Part shown: in pieces, positions 1-5,382 of the stretch
Layout: each line of letters opens with the position of its first letter
How positions within the stretch are numbered: position 1 is the stretch's first letter
From: Nautiliaceae bacterium
GTDB taxonomy: Bacteria; Campylobacterota; Campylobacteria; Campylobacterales; Nautiliaceae
Direction: 5' to 3'
DNA: 6,253 bases
Assembly: GCA_027035735.1 (NCBI GenBank)
Contig: JALVUH010000129.1
Location: 1-6,253 of the forward strand
Translations under genes and position numbers: made by a program
Notes under the pieces: generated by a model
The model's database searches: none
Seen by the model: the letters and a program-made list of their open reading frames with translations, nothing else
Told to the model about the DNA's origin: nothing

Positions 1-578
1 AATTCATTTTCCAAAGCTTCTTCTTCAATTTCATCTTCCTGTAATAATCCTTCATCATCCAACTCTTTATCTAACTCATCCTCTTCTATAATAAAATCCT
101 CCTCCTCTTCATTCTCTTCAACCTCTTTTTCAAGCTCATCATCACTTATTACAAAATCCTCTTCTAAATCATCACTTTGTAAATCTTCTGTATCAAAATT
201 ATCCAAATCATCAAAAGATTCCAAATCAAATTCATCTATATTTTCTTCTGTTTCTTGTTTGCTTTCATTCTTTTGGAGTTTATCTAATAAATCAATTAAA
301 TCTGTAGGTAAGAATGGTTTTATAATAAAATCATCAAATCCGGGAATTTTCTCATCATTTTTATTTAAAATTAAAACAAATTTAGCATTTTCAAAAGAAG
401 ACTTTAAATTATTAAATAACTCATCACTAAAAAGTTCTTTATCAATAAAAACAACATCATATTTACCATCTGGAATAGATTCTAAATTCCCAATAGATAC
501 TTCATCACCTCTTTTTTGAGCACTTAATGTAAAAAGTTTTTGAATTGTCGCATTTTCAGTAATTAATAATATTTTCAT
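1..578 (-). CDS. Degenerate receiver-domain protein with long acidic tail (C-terminus off the left edge)
   Basis: The frame is open from ATG at 576-578 to base 1 with no stop, giving 192 codons plus two bases. GGGGA lies six bases upstream of the ATG. Residues 1-103 look like a response-regulator receiver fold: a first strand beginning MKILLITEN, a strand ending FID with the candidate phosphoacceptor Asp46, and the conserved Lys-Pro as K87-P88 in IIKPF. The usual acidic pair after strand 1 is changed to Thr7-Glu8, and the Ser/Thr normally after strand 4 is Asn72, so normal phosphorylation is doubtful. From about residue 104 the protein is low in complexity and acidic: about 45 of the last 81 visible residues are Asp or Glu. 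It contains an imperfect repeat, EEDFVISDDELEKE then EEDFIIEDELDKE. No output domain is visible before the edge. It may be a pseudo-receiver scaffold, but I do not recognise a named family. The gene diverges from the nuclease gene at 627. Confidence 0.8.
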   Translation of the reverse strand, partial: MKILLITENATIQKLFTLSAQKRGDEVSIGNLESIPDGKYDVVFIDKELFSDELFNNLKSSFENAKFVLILNKNDEKIPGFDDFIIKPFLPTDLIDLLDKLQKNESKQETEENIDEFDLESFDDLDNFDTEDLQSDDLEEDFVISDDELEKEVEENEEEEDFIIEEDELDKELDDEGLLQEDEIEEEALENE

Positions 579-596
579 GACAAATCCCCGTTTTTT

Positions 597-612
597 TATA
601 TAATTATATTAA
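597..612. promoter_or_regulatory. Bidirectional -10 palindrome between the receiver-like gene and the nuclease gene
   Basis: TATAATTATA at 599-608 is a perfect 10-base palindrome. It gives TATAAT at 599-604 on the plus strand and at 608-603 on the minus strand. The predicted transcription starts, near 611 (plus) and 596 (minus), lie about 16-18 bases from the two ATG codons, and each leader contains a ribosome-binding site. No -35 match is evident, which is normal for Campylobacterota housekeeping promoters. The start sites are inferred. Confidence 0.55.
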
Positions 613-626
613 AAAAAGAGAAAACA

Positions 627-1148
627 ATGAAATATTTAATTTCACTAATTTTTAGCACTTTTTTGTTTGCAAGTGAAGTCTTTTTTATGCCAATAGATGG
701 TAAAAAAGCTGAAAACAAACTATACTATACTTACACCCACGCTCATAAAAACATAAAGATAATTATATATACTTTTACTAACAAAAAATTAGCAAAAGCT
801 CTAAAAATTGCTTCAAAACACCATGTAAAAATTACAATAATTGCAGATAAAAAAGAAGCAAAATTTCAAAAAAGTGTTATACCAAATCTAGCAGCCATTA
901 AAAATATAAAAATTTATCTTCTTCATGGCAAGGCTTATAAAAATGGAGATTTTGGAAAATTACATGCAAAAGTTTCCATTGTAGATGATAAAATCTTAAT
1001 TACAGGCTCAGCAAATTATTCATATAGCGCATTTTTTAAAAATTATGAATATATAATTTTCCATTATGACAAACATTTAATAAAAAAATTTGATTGGTTT
1101 TTTGAATATCTAAAATCAAAAGCAACACCATATAGACTTAGCCAATAA
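627..1148 (+). CDS. nucT: Secreted phospholipase-D-superfamily nuclease, NucT-like
   Basis: This 173-residue protein has one HKD motif: H113, K115 and D120, followed by G127, S128 and N130, then E141 in the downstream N-Y-E segment. One HKD copy in a short protein is typical of the Nuc/NucT endonucleases, which act as dimers with one active site built from both copies. Residues 1-16 form a hydrophobic N-terminus ending FAS before Glu17, consistent with Sec export and possible signal-peptidase cleavage. From the family, Helicobacter pylori NucT is an envelope nuclease preferring single-stranded DNA, linked to use of external DNA and to transformation. A similar role here is inferred. The ATG at 627 has AGAG at 617-620 six bases upstream, and this start preserves the signal peptide. 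The stop lies 11 bases inside the 3' end of convergent fliR. Basic residues (Lys, His) are abundant, as expected for a nucleic-acid-binding enzyme. The family assignment is firm; the precise name is less so. Confidence 0.87.
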   Translation: MKYLISLIFSTFLFASEVFFMPIDGKKAENKLYYTYTHAHKNIKIIIYTFTNKKLAKALKIASKHHVKITIIADKKEAKFQKSVIPNLAAIKNIKIYLLHGKAYKNGDFGKLHAKVSIVDDKILITGSANYSYSAFFKNYEYIIFHYDKHLIKKFDWFFEYLKSKATPYRLSQ

Positions 1149-1905
1149 TAGAAAACATTACATTAAACACTTCAATCATTTCTTTTTGAAATACTCTCAT
1201 CATTGCACCGATTATTGCCATTAATACTAAAAATGCTATAGCAATTTTTATAGGAAATCCAACTACAAGAAGGTTAAATTGAGGCATTGTTTTCATAATC
1301 ATTGCAAAAATTATATCACTAAATAATGAAATAGCCAATATTGGAAATGCCAAAGAAAAACCAAATACAAAATATTTATACATATAATCCAAAAAAAATT
1401 GATAAAAAGAGTGTATATCAAAAATAGCTCCAAGTGGCAAATGAGAAAGAGATTTTGCAACAAGCCAAATCTCTAGATGATCTCCTCCAAAACTAAAAAA
1501 AATAAGCACTGCTACCCACACAAAAAATTCTGACAAAATAGTAGATTGAATATCAGCATTTGGATCAAACACATTTGCCATCGTAAATCCCATAACAAAA
1601 CTAATCTGCTCTGCCGCATATCTTAATATATCAAAAACCAAATTTAAAGCACTGCCCACAAAAAAAGCCAAAGTAACTTCACTTAATATTCCAATAAACA
1701 AATTAAAAAGATTAATTTCAAAAGTAACTTTTGGCGTAATTGGGAAAAAAAGTATACTAAGCCAAAAAGCAAAAGCAGCCTTCACAATCATTGGAATAGT
1801 TTTATAATTAAAAATAGGTAAAAAAGATAAAAAAGAAGCAAATCTAATAAATAAAAGCAAAAATGTAGTTACATTAACAGGTGTTAGCAATGAAGCTATT
1901 TCCAA
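1138..1905 (-). CDS. fliR: Flagellar biosynthesis protein FliR
   Basis: FliR is an inner-membrane subunit of the export gate of the flagellar type III secretion apparatus, assembled with FliP and FliQ, through which rod, hook and filament proteins pass. The 255-residue length is normal for the family. Several hydrophobic segments are visible, at about residues 11-31, 40-56, 66-92, 125-140, 172-204 and 213-237. Family-like stretches include FVMGFTMANVFDP at 103-115 and MPQFNLLVVGFPIKI at 207-221. The start is TTG at 1903-1905. A stop lies two codons upstream in frame, and the first internal Met (residue 39) would remove the first membrane segment, so TTG is the only sensible start. AAAAGG at 1914-1919 is its ribosome-binding site and lies inside the last codons of the upstream ABC ATPase gene. 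The two frames overlap by 10 bases, which predicts translational coupling. No other flagellar gene is present in the window. Confidence 0.95.
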   Translation of the reverse strand: MEIASLLTPVNVTTFLLLFIRFASFLSFLPIFNYKTIPMIVKAAFAFWLSILFFPITPKVTFEINLFNLFIGILSEVTLAFFVGSALNLVFDILRYAAEQISFVMGFTMANVFDPNADIQSTILSEFFVWVAVLIFFSFGGDHLEIWLVAKSLSHLPLGAIFDIHSFYQFFLDYMYKYFVFGFSLAFPILAISLFSDIIFAMIMKTMPQFNLLVVGFPIKIAIAFLVLMAIIGAMMRVFQKEMIEVFNVMFSIIG

Positions 1906-2534
1906 AGATTAAGCCTTTTATTTTTTAATTCATATACTTTATCAAAAAATTCTGCAAGTTCTGTATCATGAGTTACAGTCACTAAAGAAGCATTATTTTC
2001 TTCACAATATTCACTTAAAATTTCCATTACTTCATTTGCATTTACTTTATCAAGATTCCCAGTTGGCTCATCTGCAAAAATTATTTTTGGTTTTTTCACC
2101 AAAACTCTTGCTATACTTACTCTTTGTTGCTGTCCTCCACTTAAAGTTTGAATATTTTGATGAATAACTTTATCAATATCAAGTCTTTTTAATATTTTCC
2201 AATCAATCTCTTTTTGAGCTAGAATTGCAGCAGCTTCTATATTTTCTAAAGCACTAAATGTATTAAAAAGATAGTGAAATTGAAATATTATTCCAAATTC
2301 ATATCTTCTAATATTAATTAGCTCTTTTTCTTTTAAAGAATATAAATTTTTCCCTTTATAAACAACTTCTCCTTTTTGAGGTTTTAATAGAGCAGAGAGA
2401 ATATGAAGCAAAGTAGATTTACCACTTCCACTTTTACCTACAATAGCAATTTTTTCTCTTGGAGATATTTTAAAATTTACATTTTCAAATAAAAGATAAT
2501 CAAAAGAGTGTGATATATTTACAGCTTCTAACAA
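1896..2534 (-). CDS. LolD/MacB-type ABC transporter ATP-binding protein
   Basis: This 212-residue stand-alone nucleotide-binding domain has every catalytic element: Walker A GKSGSGKST (33-41), Q-loop Gln85 in FQFHYLF, signature LSGGQ (131-135), Walker B IIFADEP (151-157), D-loop GNLD (159-162) and switch His189 in VTHD. The QFHYL segment and overall length resemble LolD and FtsE-like ATPases, which power permeases that extract lipoproteins or work on substrates at the inner-membrane face. No permease is adjacent, so the substrate cannot be read from the sequence and I withhold the symbol lolD. The start is TTG at 2532-2534, with AAAAAAGG about six bases upstream and an extended -10 box behind that. 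The gene is first of a two-gene unit with fliR. The ATPase followed by fliR, downstream of tsf, matches the order I recall in Campylobacter jejuni. Its tie to flagella is positional only. Confidence 0.9.
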   Translation of the reverse strand: MLEAVNISHSFDYLLFENVNFKISPREKIAIVGKSGSGKSTLLHILSALLKPQKGEVVYKGKNLYSLKEKELINIRRYEFGIIFQFHYLFNTFSALENIEAAAILAQKEIDWKILKRLDIDKVIHQNIQTLSGGQQQRVSIARVLVKKPKIIFADEPTGNLDKVNANEVMEILSEYCEENNASLVTVTHDTELAEFFDKVYELKNKRLNLWK

Positions 2535-2544
2535 ACTAAGCCTT

Positions 2545-2560
2545 TTTTCAAATTATACCA
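2545..2560 (-). promoter_or_regulatory. Extended -10 promoter for the ABC ATPase-fliR unit
   Basis: Read on the minus strand, TGGTATAAT spans 2560-2552, a perfect TATAAT with the TGn extension. The start would fall near 2545, leaving a leader of only about 11 bases that holds the AAGG ribosome-binding element right at the 5' end. No convincing -35 box is visible. The position after the tsf terminator makes the unit independent of the rpsB-tsf operon. Confidence 0.6.
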
Positions 2561-2670
2561 AAAGCATAAAATATTCTGGCATTAACTAAATATGTTAAAA
2601 GAGTAAATTTTTAATGCTAAATAAAGTAATTAATTTTCAAAAATTCATTTTAGTGTCTGCGATATTTTCT

Positions 2671-2710
2671 TAAAAAAATAAAAGCAAAGGCTTATTTTAA
2701 AGCCTCTGCT
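2671..2710 (-). terminator. Intrinsic terminator of the rpsB-tsf operon, containing the tsf stop codon
   Basis: On the minus strand, AGCAGAGGCTT (2710-2700) pairs with AAGCCTTTGCT (2693-2683) around the six-base loop TAAAAT. The stem has 11 positions with one mismatch and is followed by TTTATTTTTTT. The 5' arm consists of the last sense codons of tsf, and the TAA stop (2694-2692) lies at the junction of loop and 3' arm. Confidence 0.85.
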
Positions 2711-3615
2711 ACTTCATCTGCCATATTACATGCGTTTTTAACTAATCCTTCTCCAACTTCAAATCTAATAAAATCAACTAGTTTTGCACTTCCTCCAGCG
2801 GCTTTTGCAGCTTTAGATAATGCTTCAGCTACGCTTTCTTTTTTCTCAGCTTTTACATATTCTTGTTCTGTTAAACATACTTCTTGATAGAATTTTTTTA
2901 TTTTACCAGGAATAATTTTTTCAATTACATTTTCAGGTTTACCTTCTTTTAGAAGCTGAGCTTTTGCTATCTCTTTTTCTTTTTCAATAACATCAGCAGG
3001 TACGCTTTCTGGATTTAGATATGTTGGTTTCATAGCTGCAATATGCATAGCTATATCTTTTAAAGTATCTTTAATTGCTTCACAAGTTTCAGGTTTATCA
3101 CAAGCAGCAGCTACAAGTACTCCAACTCTTCCGCCCGCATGAATATACCCATTTACAATTCCATTCTCAGGTGCTTTAATTGTAGCCATTCTTCTAACAA
3201 CAATATTTTCACCAATTTTTGCAATTTTAACTTTAAGTTCTTCTTCAAAAGTACCTTCACCAAAAGGAGTTTTCATTAAACTATCTACATCAGCAATATC
3301 ATTTACATTGATAGTTTTAACTGTTTCACTTACAAATTCAATGAATTCATCAGTTTTTGCCACAAAGTCAGTTTCACAGTTTACTTCTACAATGCTACCT
3401 TTTTTGAAATCAGGTGTAATATAAATTTCAACTCTTCCCTCAGCTGCATTTCTATCAGCTTTTTTAGCAGCTTTTGAAAGACCTTTTTTTCTTAAAATTT
3501 CAATTGCTTTTTCTTCATCTCCATTTGCTTCAACTAATGCTTTTTTACAATCCATCATTCCAGCACCAGTTTTTTCTCTTAGTGCTTTTACTTGTGCTGC
3601 TGTAATGTTTGCCAT
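2692..3615 (-). CDS. tsf: Translation elongation factor Ts
   Basis: EF-Ts is the nucleotide exchange factor that releases GDP from EF-Tu in the cytoplasm. The 307-residue protein starts with the UBA-like N-terminal domain. Its signature segments are TGAGMMDCKKAL (16-27) and the EF-Tu-contacting TDFVAKT (82-88). The core ends with EVGEGL (286-291), and DIAMHIAAMKP (187-197) is also characteristic. The protein is somewhat longer than the 283-residue E. coli form, with a continuous core. ATG at 3613-3615 lies one base after the rpsB stop, and its AGGAGG ribosome-binding site is formed by the last Glu codons of rpsB, so the two genes are translated as a tight pair. Transcription ends at the hairpin overlapping the stop codon. 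Identification is unambiguous. Confidence 0.98.
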   Translation of the reverse strand: MANITAAQVKALREKTGAGMMDCKKALVEANGDEEKAIEILRKKGLSKAAKKADRNAAEGRVEIYITPDFKKGSIVEVNCETDFVAKTDEFIEFVSETVKTINVNDIADVDSLMKTPFGEGTFEEELKVKIAKIGENIVVRRMATIKAPENGIVNGYIHAGGRVGVLVAAACDKPETCEAIKDTLKDIAMHIAAMKPTYLNPESVPADVIEKEKEIAKAQLLKEGKPENVIEKIIPGKIKKFYQEVCLTEQEYVKAEKKESVAEALSKAAKAAGGSAKLVDFIRFEVGEGLVKNACNMADEVAEALK

Positions 3616-3616
3616 A

Positions 3617-4447
3617 TTACGCCTCCTCTTTTTGAATTTCTTCTATTTCTTCTTTAATTTCTTCTTCACTTTTTTCTTCGTTAGCTGCTTCTTCTTTTAT
3701 TTCTTTAATTTCTTGATTAATCTCTTCTTCACTTACAGGTGCTTCTTCAGCAGCACTCTCAGCCATCTCTTTTCCTTCTATAATCGCATCTGCAATTGTT
3801 TTACAGAAAAGATTTACACTTCTAATTGCATCATCATTTCCAGGAATTGGATAATCTACTAAATCTGGATCGCAGTTTGTATCTACAGGTGCTACAATAG
3901 GAATACCAAGTTTATTTGCTTCAGCAACTGCAATTTTCTCTTTTACTGTATCAATAATAAATAGCATATCAGGAATTTTTTTCATATGTCTAATACCACC
4001 AAGAACTTTTTCAAGTTTAGCTCTTCTTCTCTCAAGAATTAATCTTTCTTTTTTAGTAAGTAGATTTACTTGTCCGCTCTCTTGCATTTTTTCAATTATT
4101 TCAAGTTTTCTAATTGATTTTTGGATAGTTTTGAAGTTTGTTAGCATTCCTCCAAGCCATCTGTGATTTACATATGGCATACCAGCTCTTGTAGCATGCT
4201 CTTTAATAGCTTCTACTGCTTGTTTTTTTGTTCCTACAAAAAGGATTGTTTTACCTTCTGCTGCAGCATCTCTTACTATATTATATGTATATTTTAAATA
4301 TCTTAAAGTTTTTTGAAGGTCAATAATATAAATATTTTTTCTAACACCAAAAATAAATTTTTTCATTTTTGGATTCCATCTTCTCTTTTGATGACCAAAA
4401 TGAACACCACTTTCTAATAAATCTTTCATTGTCACATTACACGGCAT
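3617..4447 (-). CDS. rpsB: 30S ribosomal protein S2 with acidic C-terminal extension
   Basis: S2 is an essential late-assembling protein of the small ribosomal subunit that also helps hold S1. In this 276-residue protein the family signatures are clear: the N-terminal MKDLLESGVHFGHQKRRWNP (7-26), HRWLGGMLTNFKTI (95-108), and the DTNCDPDLVDYPIPGNDDA segment (189-207). The globular domain ends near residue 228. The remaining 49 residues are a Glu/Lys/Ile-rich tail with 21 Glu, probably helical or disordered. The start is ATG at 4445-4447, preceded by AAGGAG with a seven-base spacer. An in-frame ATG at codon 7 exists but has no comparable site. It is the first gene of the rpsB-tsf operon. Upstream is an about 100-base leader whose fold suggests autoregulation, as is known for rpsB in other bacteria by a different RNA. 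Confidence 0.98.
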   Translation of the reverse strand: MPCNVTMKDLLESGVHFGHQKRRWNPKMKKFIFGVRKNIYIIDLQKTLRYLKYTYNIVRDAAAEGKTILFVGTKKQAVEAIKEHATRAGMPYVNHRWLGGMLTNFKTIQKSIRKLEIIEKMQESGQVNLLTKKERLILERRRAKLEKVLGGIRHMKKIPDMLFIIDTVKEKIAVAEANKLGIPIVAPVDTNCDPDLVDYPIPGNDDAIRSVNLFCKTIADAIIEGKEMAESAAEEAPVSEEEINQEIKEIKEEAANEEKSEEEIKEEIEEIQKEEA

Positions 4448-4479
4448 TGTTTTTCTCCTTGTTATATTTTTTTAATTTT

Positions 4480-4542
4480 GGGTTTAGCCTCCCTCTCCCT
4501 TAACGCTTACGCGCAACCCGTCCAAGGAATAAAGAGGTGAGA
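4480..4542 (-). promoter_or_regulatory. Structured rpsB mRNA leader, candidate S2 autoregulatory element with possible pseudoknot
   Basis: Read on the minus strand, this is a GC-rich island in otherwise AT-rich DNA. CTC-A-CCTC (4541-4534) pairs with GAGGGAG (4495-4489) with one bulged A. Inside it, TTCCTTGG (4529-4522) pairs with the segment 4503-4496 using three G-U pairs. The tip is CGC-GTAA-GCG (4513-4504), a GNRA-type tetraloop. GGGTT (4519-4515), left in the internal loop, is complementary to AACCC (4484-4480) just downstream of the stem, giving either a pseudoknot or a competing nested fold. An unstructured A-rich stretch leads to the ribosome-binding site. Hand pairing only; the regulatory role is inferred from position. 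Confidence 0.55.
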
Positions 4543-4552
4543 ACTAGAAACG

Positions 4553-4569
4553 AAATTATACTATAATTT
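4553..4569. promoter_or_regulatory. Back-to-back -10 elements between rpsB and luxS
   Basis: AAATTATA-C-TATAATTT is a perfect inverted repeat with its centre at 4561. On the minus strand TATAAT (4560-4555) would start rpsB-tsf transcription near 4548, just before the structured leader. On the plus strand TATAAT (4562-4567) would start a long-leader luxS transcript near 4574. The rpsB promoter is the more certain of the two. Confidence 0.55.
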
Positions 4570-4629
4570 TCAAATAATTTTTTTACAATATTTCCTTTTT
4601 ATAAGGAATTCAAAAATTTTATTCAATTG

Positions 4630-4650
4630 TGTTATAATTAGAAAAAAGGA
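4630..4650 (+). promoter_or_regulatory. Extended -10 promoter and ribosome-binding site of luxS
   Basis: TGTTATAAT at 4630-4638 is an extended -10 box. The start would be near 4645, only about 12 bases before the ATG. AAGGA at 4646-4650 sits six bases upstream of ATG 4657 and fixes that start. Upstream, TTCCTT-TTTAT-AAGGAA (4592-4608) is a small perfect inverted repeat of unknown meaning. Confidence 0.55.
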
Positions 4651-4656
4651 TTAATA

Positions 4657-5190
4657 ATGCCAATGCTTGATAGTTTTTTAGTAGATCATGTAAAAATGCC
4701 AGCACCAGGTCTTAGAGTCGCAAAACATGTAAAAACTCCTAGTGGAGATATTATTACAGTATATGATGTTAGATTTGCAAAACCAAATAAAGAAATAATT
4801 GATGAAAAAGCTATGCATACACTTGAACATCTATTTGCAGGATATATGAGAGAAAATTTACCAAACTATGACATTATAGATATTTCTCCAATGGGATGCA
4901 GGACTGGATTTTATATGAGTGTTATAGGTGAACCAAAAGATGAAGAAGTTATTGAAGCATGGAGAGCTTCTATGCAAAATATACTTGATACTGACACTAT
5001 TCCTGAAGCAAATATTTATCAATGTGGAAGCTGTTATATGCATTCACTAGATGGAGCTAAAAAAGTAGCAAAACATATTTTAGATAATGAAATAGTAATT
5101 ATGGATAATAAAGCTCTTGCTCTTAATCCTCAAAATATTCCAAATATTTGTGATGTAGATAAAAGTAAAGTAAAAGTTTTAGGAGTTTAA
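4657..5190 (+). CDS. luxS: S-ribosylhomocysteine lyase LuxS
   Basis: LuxS splits S-ribosylhomocysteine into homocysteine and DPD, recycling the SAM-derived by-product of methylation; DPD cyclises to autoinducer-2. The 177-residue protein has the metal site HTLEH (His54, catalytic Glu57, His58) plus Cys123 in YQCGS, and the catalytic Cys81-Arg82 in MGCRTGFYM. It is therefore predicted to be fully active, using Fe(II) or Zn as in the family. It is a few residues longer than the E. coli (171) and Bacillus subtilis (157) enzymes. An additional Cys126 makes a C-x-x-C with the metal ligand. The gene is monocistronic and divergent from rpsB, with its own extended -10 promoter and no pfs/mtnN or metabolic neighbour. 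LuxS activity has been reported from the hydrothermal-vent genus Caminibacter, which fits the suggested host. Whether it serves signalling or only the methyl cycle cannot be told here. Confidence 0.97.
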   Translation: MPMLDSFLVDHVKMPAPGLRVAKHVKTPSGDIITVYDVRFAKPNKEIIDEKAMHTLEHLFAGYMRENLPNYDIIDISPMGCRTGFYMSVIGEPKDEEVIEAWRASMQNILDTDTIPEANIYQCGSCYMHSLDGAKKVAKHILDNEIVIMDNKALALNPQNIPNICDVDKSKVKVLGV

Positions 5191-5204
5191 CTTCTTTTTT
5201 TTTT
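5174..5204 (+). terminator. Possible weak intrinsic terminator after luxS
   Basis: AAGTT (5174-5178) can pair with AACTT (5189-5193) across the luxS stop codon, one base before an uninterrupted run of ten T (5195-5204). The T run is convincing, but the five-pair stem with a ten-base loop is weak. Confidence 0.35.
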
Positions 5205-5361
5205 CATATTATCCACTGATATTTTCAATAAAAACAAACTATTAAAAATGTTCAATTAATTTGTAACAGCAAATTTTATTAAAATTTTGTATTTTTAAAA
5301 AATAACTTAAGCAAAAATTTTCACTCATCTTCAAAAATTATAATATAAATTTTAAAAAAAT
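5205..5361. other. AT-rich intergenic spacer without a recognisable gene
   Basis: About 160 bases between the luxS T run and the corA promoter hold no ORF with a start and ribosome-binding site and no RNA gene that I can see. There is a perfect AT palindrome AAATTTTA-T-TAAAATTT (5271-5287), a single TTATCCACT resembling a DnaA box (5209-5217), and an extra TATAAT at 5339-5344. All three are plausible by chance in DNA of this composition. Confidence 0.5.
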
Positions 5362-5370
5362 TGTTATAAT
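5362..5370 (+). promoter_or_regulatory. Extended -10 promoter of corA
   Basis: TGTTATAAT is a perfect extended -10 box, the same nine bases as at luxS. The predicted start near 5377 would place the transcript's 5' end about six bases before the leader hairpin, so the whole 5' UTR (about 70 bases) is taken up by the fold described next. Confidence 0.6.
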
Positions 5371-5382
5371 TCCAAAATCTTT

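Noticed and set aside
259..519. Plus-strand open frame of 86 codons
   Set aside because: It is antisense to the receiver-like gene, whose frame is continuous and has family-like motifs; the frame has no ribosome-binding site and is Ser/Lys/Phe-rich shadow sequence.
2572..2600. Possible sigma-54 promoter (TGGCAT) in the tsf-ABC gap, considered because fliR is flagellar
   Set aside because: There is no TTGC-type -12 element at the required spacing, and the visible extended -10 box explains expression.
2579..2617. Inverted repeat GCATTAA/TTAATGC upstream of the ABC ATPase promoter
   Set aside because: Seven-base arms with 25 bases between them are expected by chance in AT-rich DNA, and the spacing fits no operator I know.
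3605..3862. Plus-strand open frame of 85 codons rich in Phe
   Set aside because: It is the complement of the Glu-rich rpsB tail (GAA/GAG read as TTC/CTC) and has no independent support.
4858..5043. Minus-strand open frame of 61 codons
   Set aside because: It lies wholly inside luxS, which is unambiguous, with no start signal of its own.
5209..5217. TTATCCACT resembling a DnaA box, considered as a replication-origin sign
   Set aside because: It is a single near-match with no cluster of boxes, no dnaA or dnaN nearby and no clear unwinding element.
5271..5287. AAATTTTA-T-TAAAATTT palindrome considered as a Fur- or other regulator-binding site
   Set aside because: It is made only of A and T, matches no recognised operator, and lies about 75 bases upstream of the predicted -10 box.
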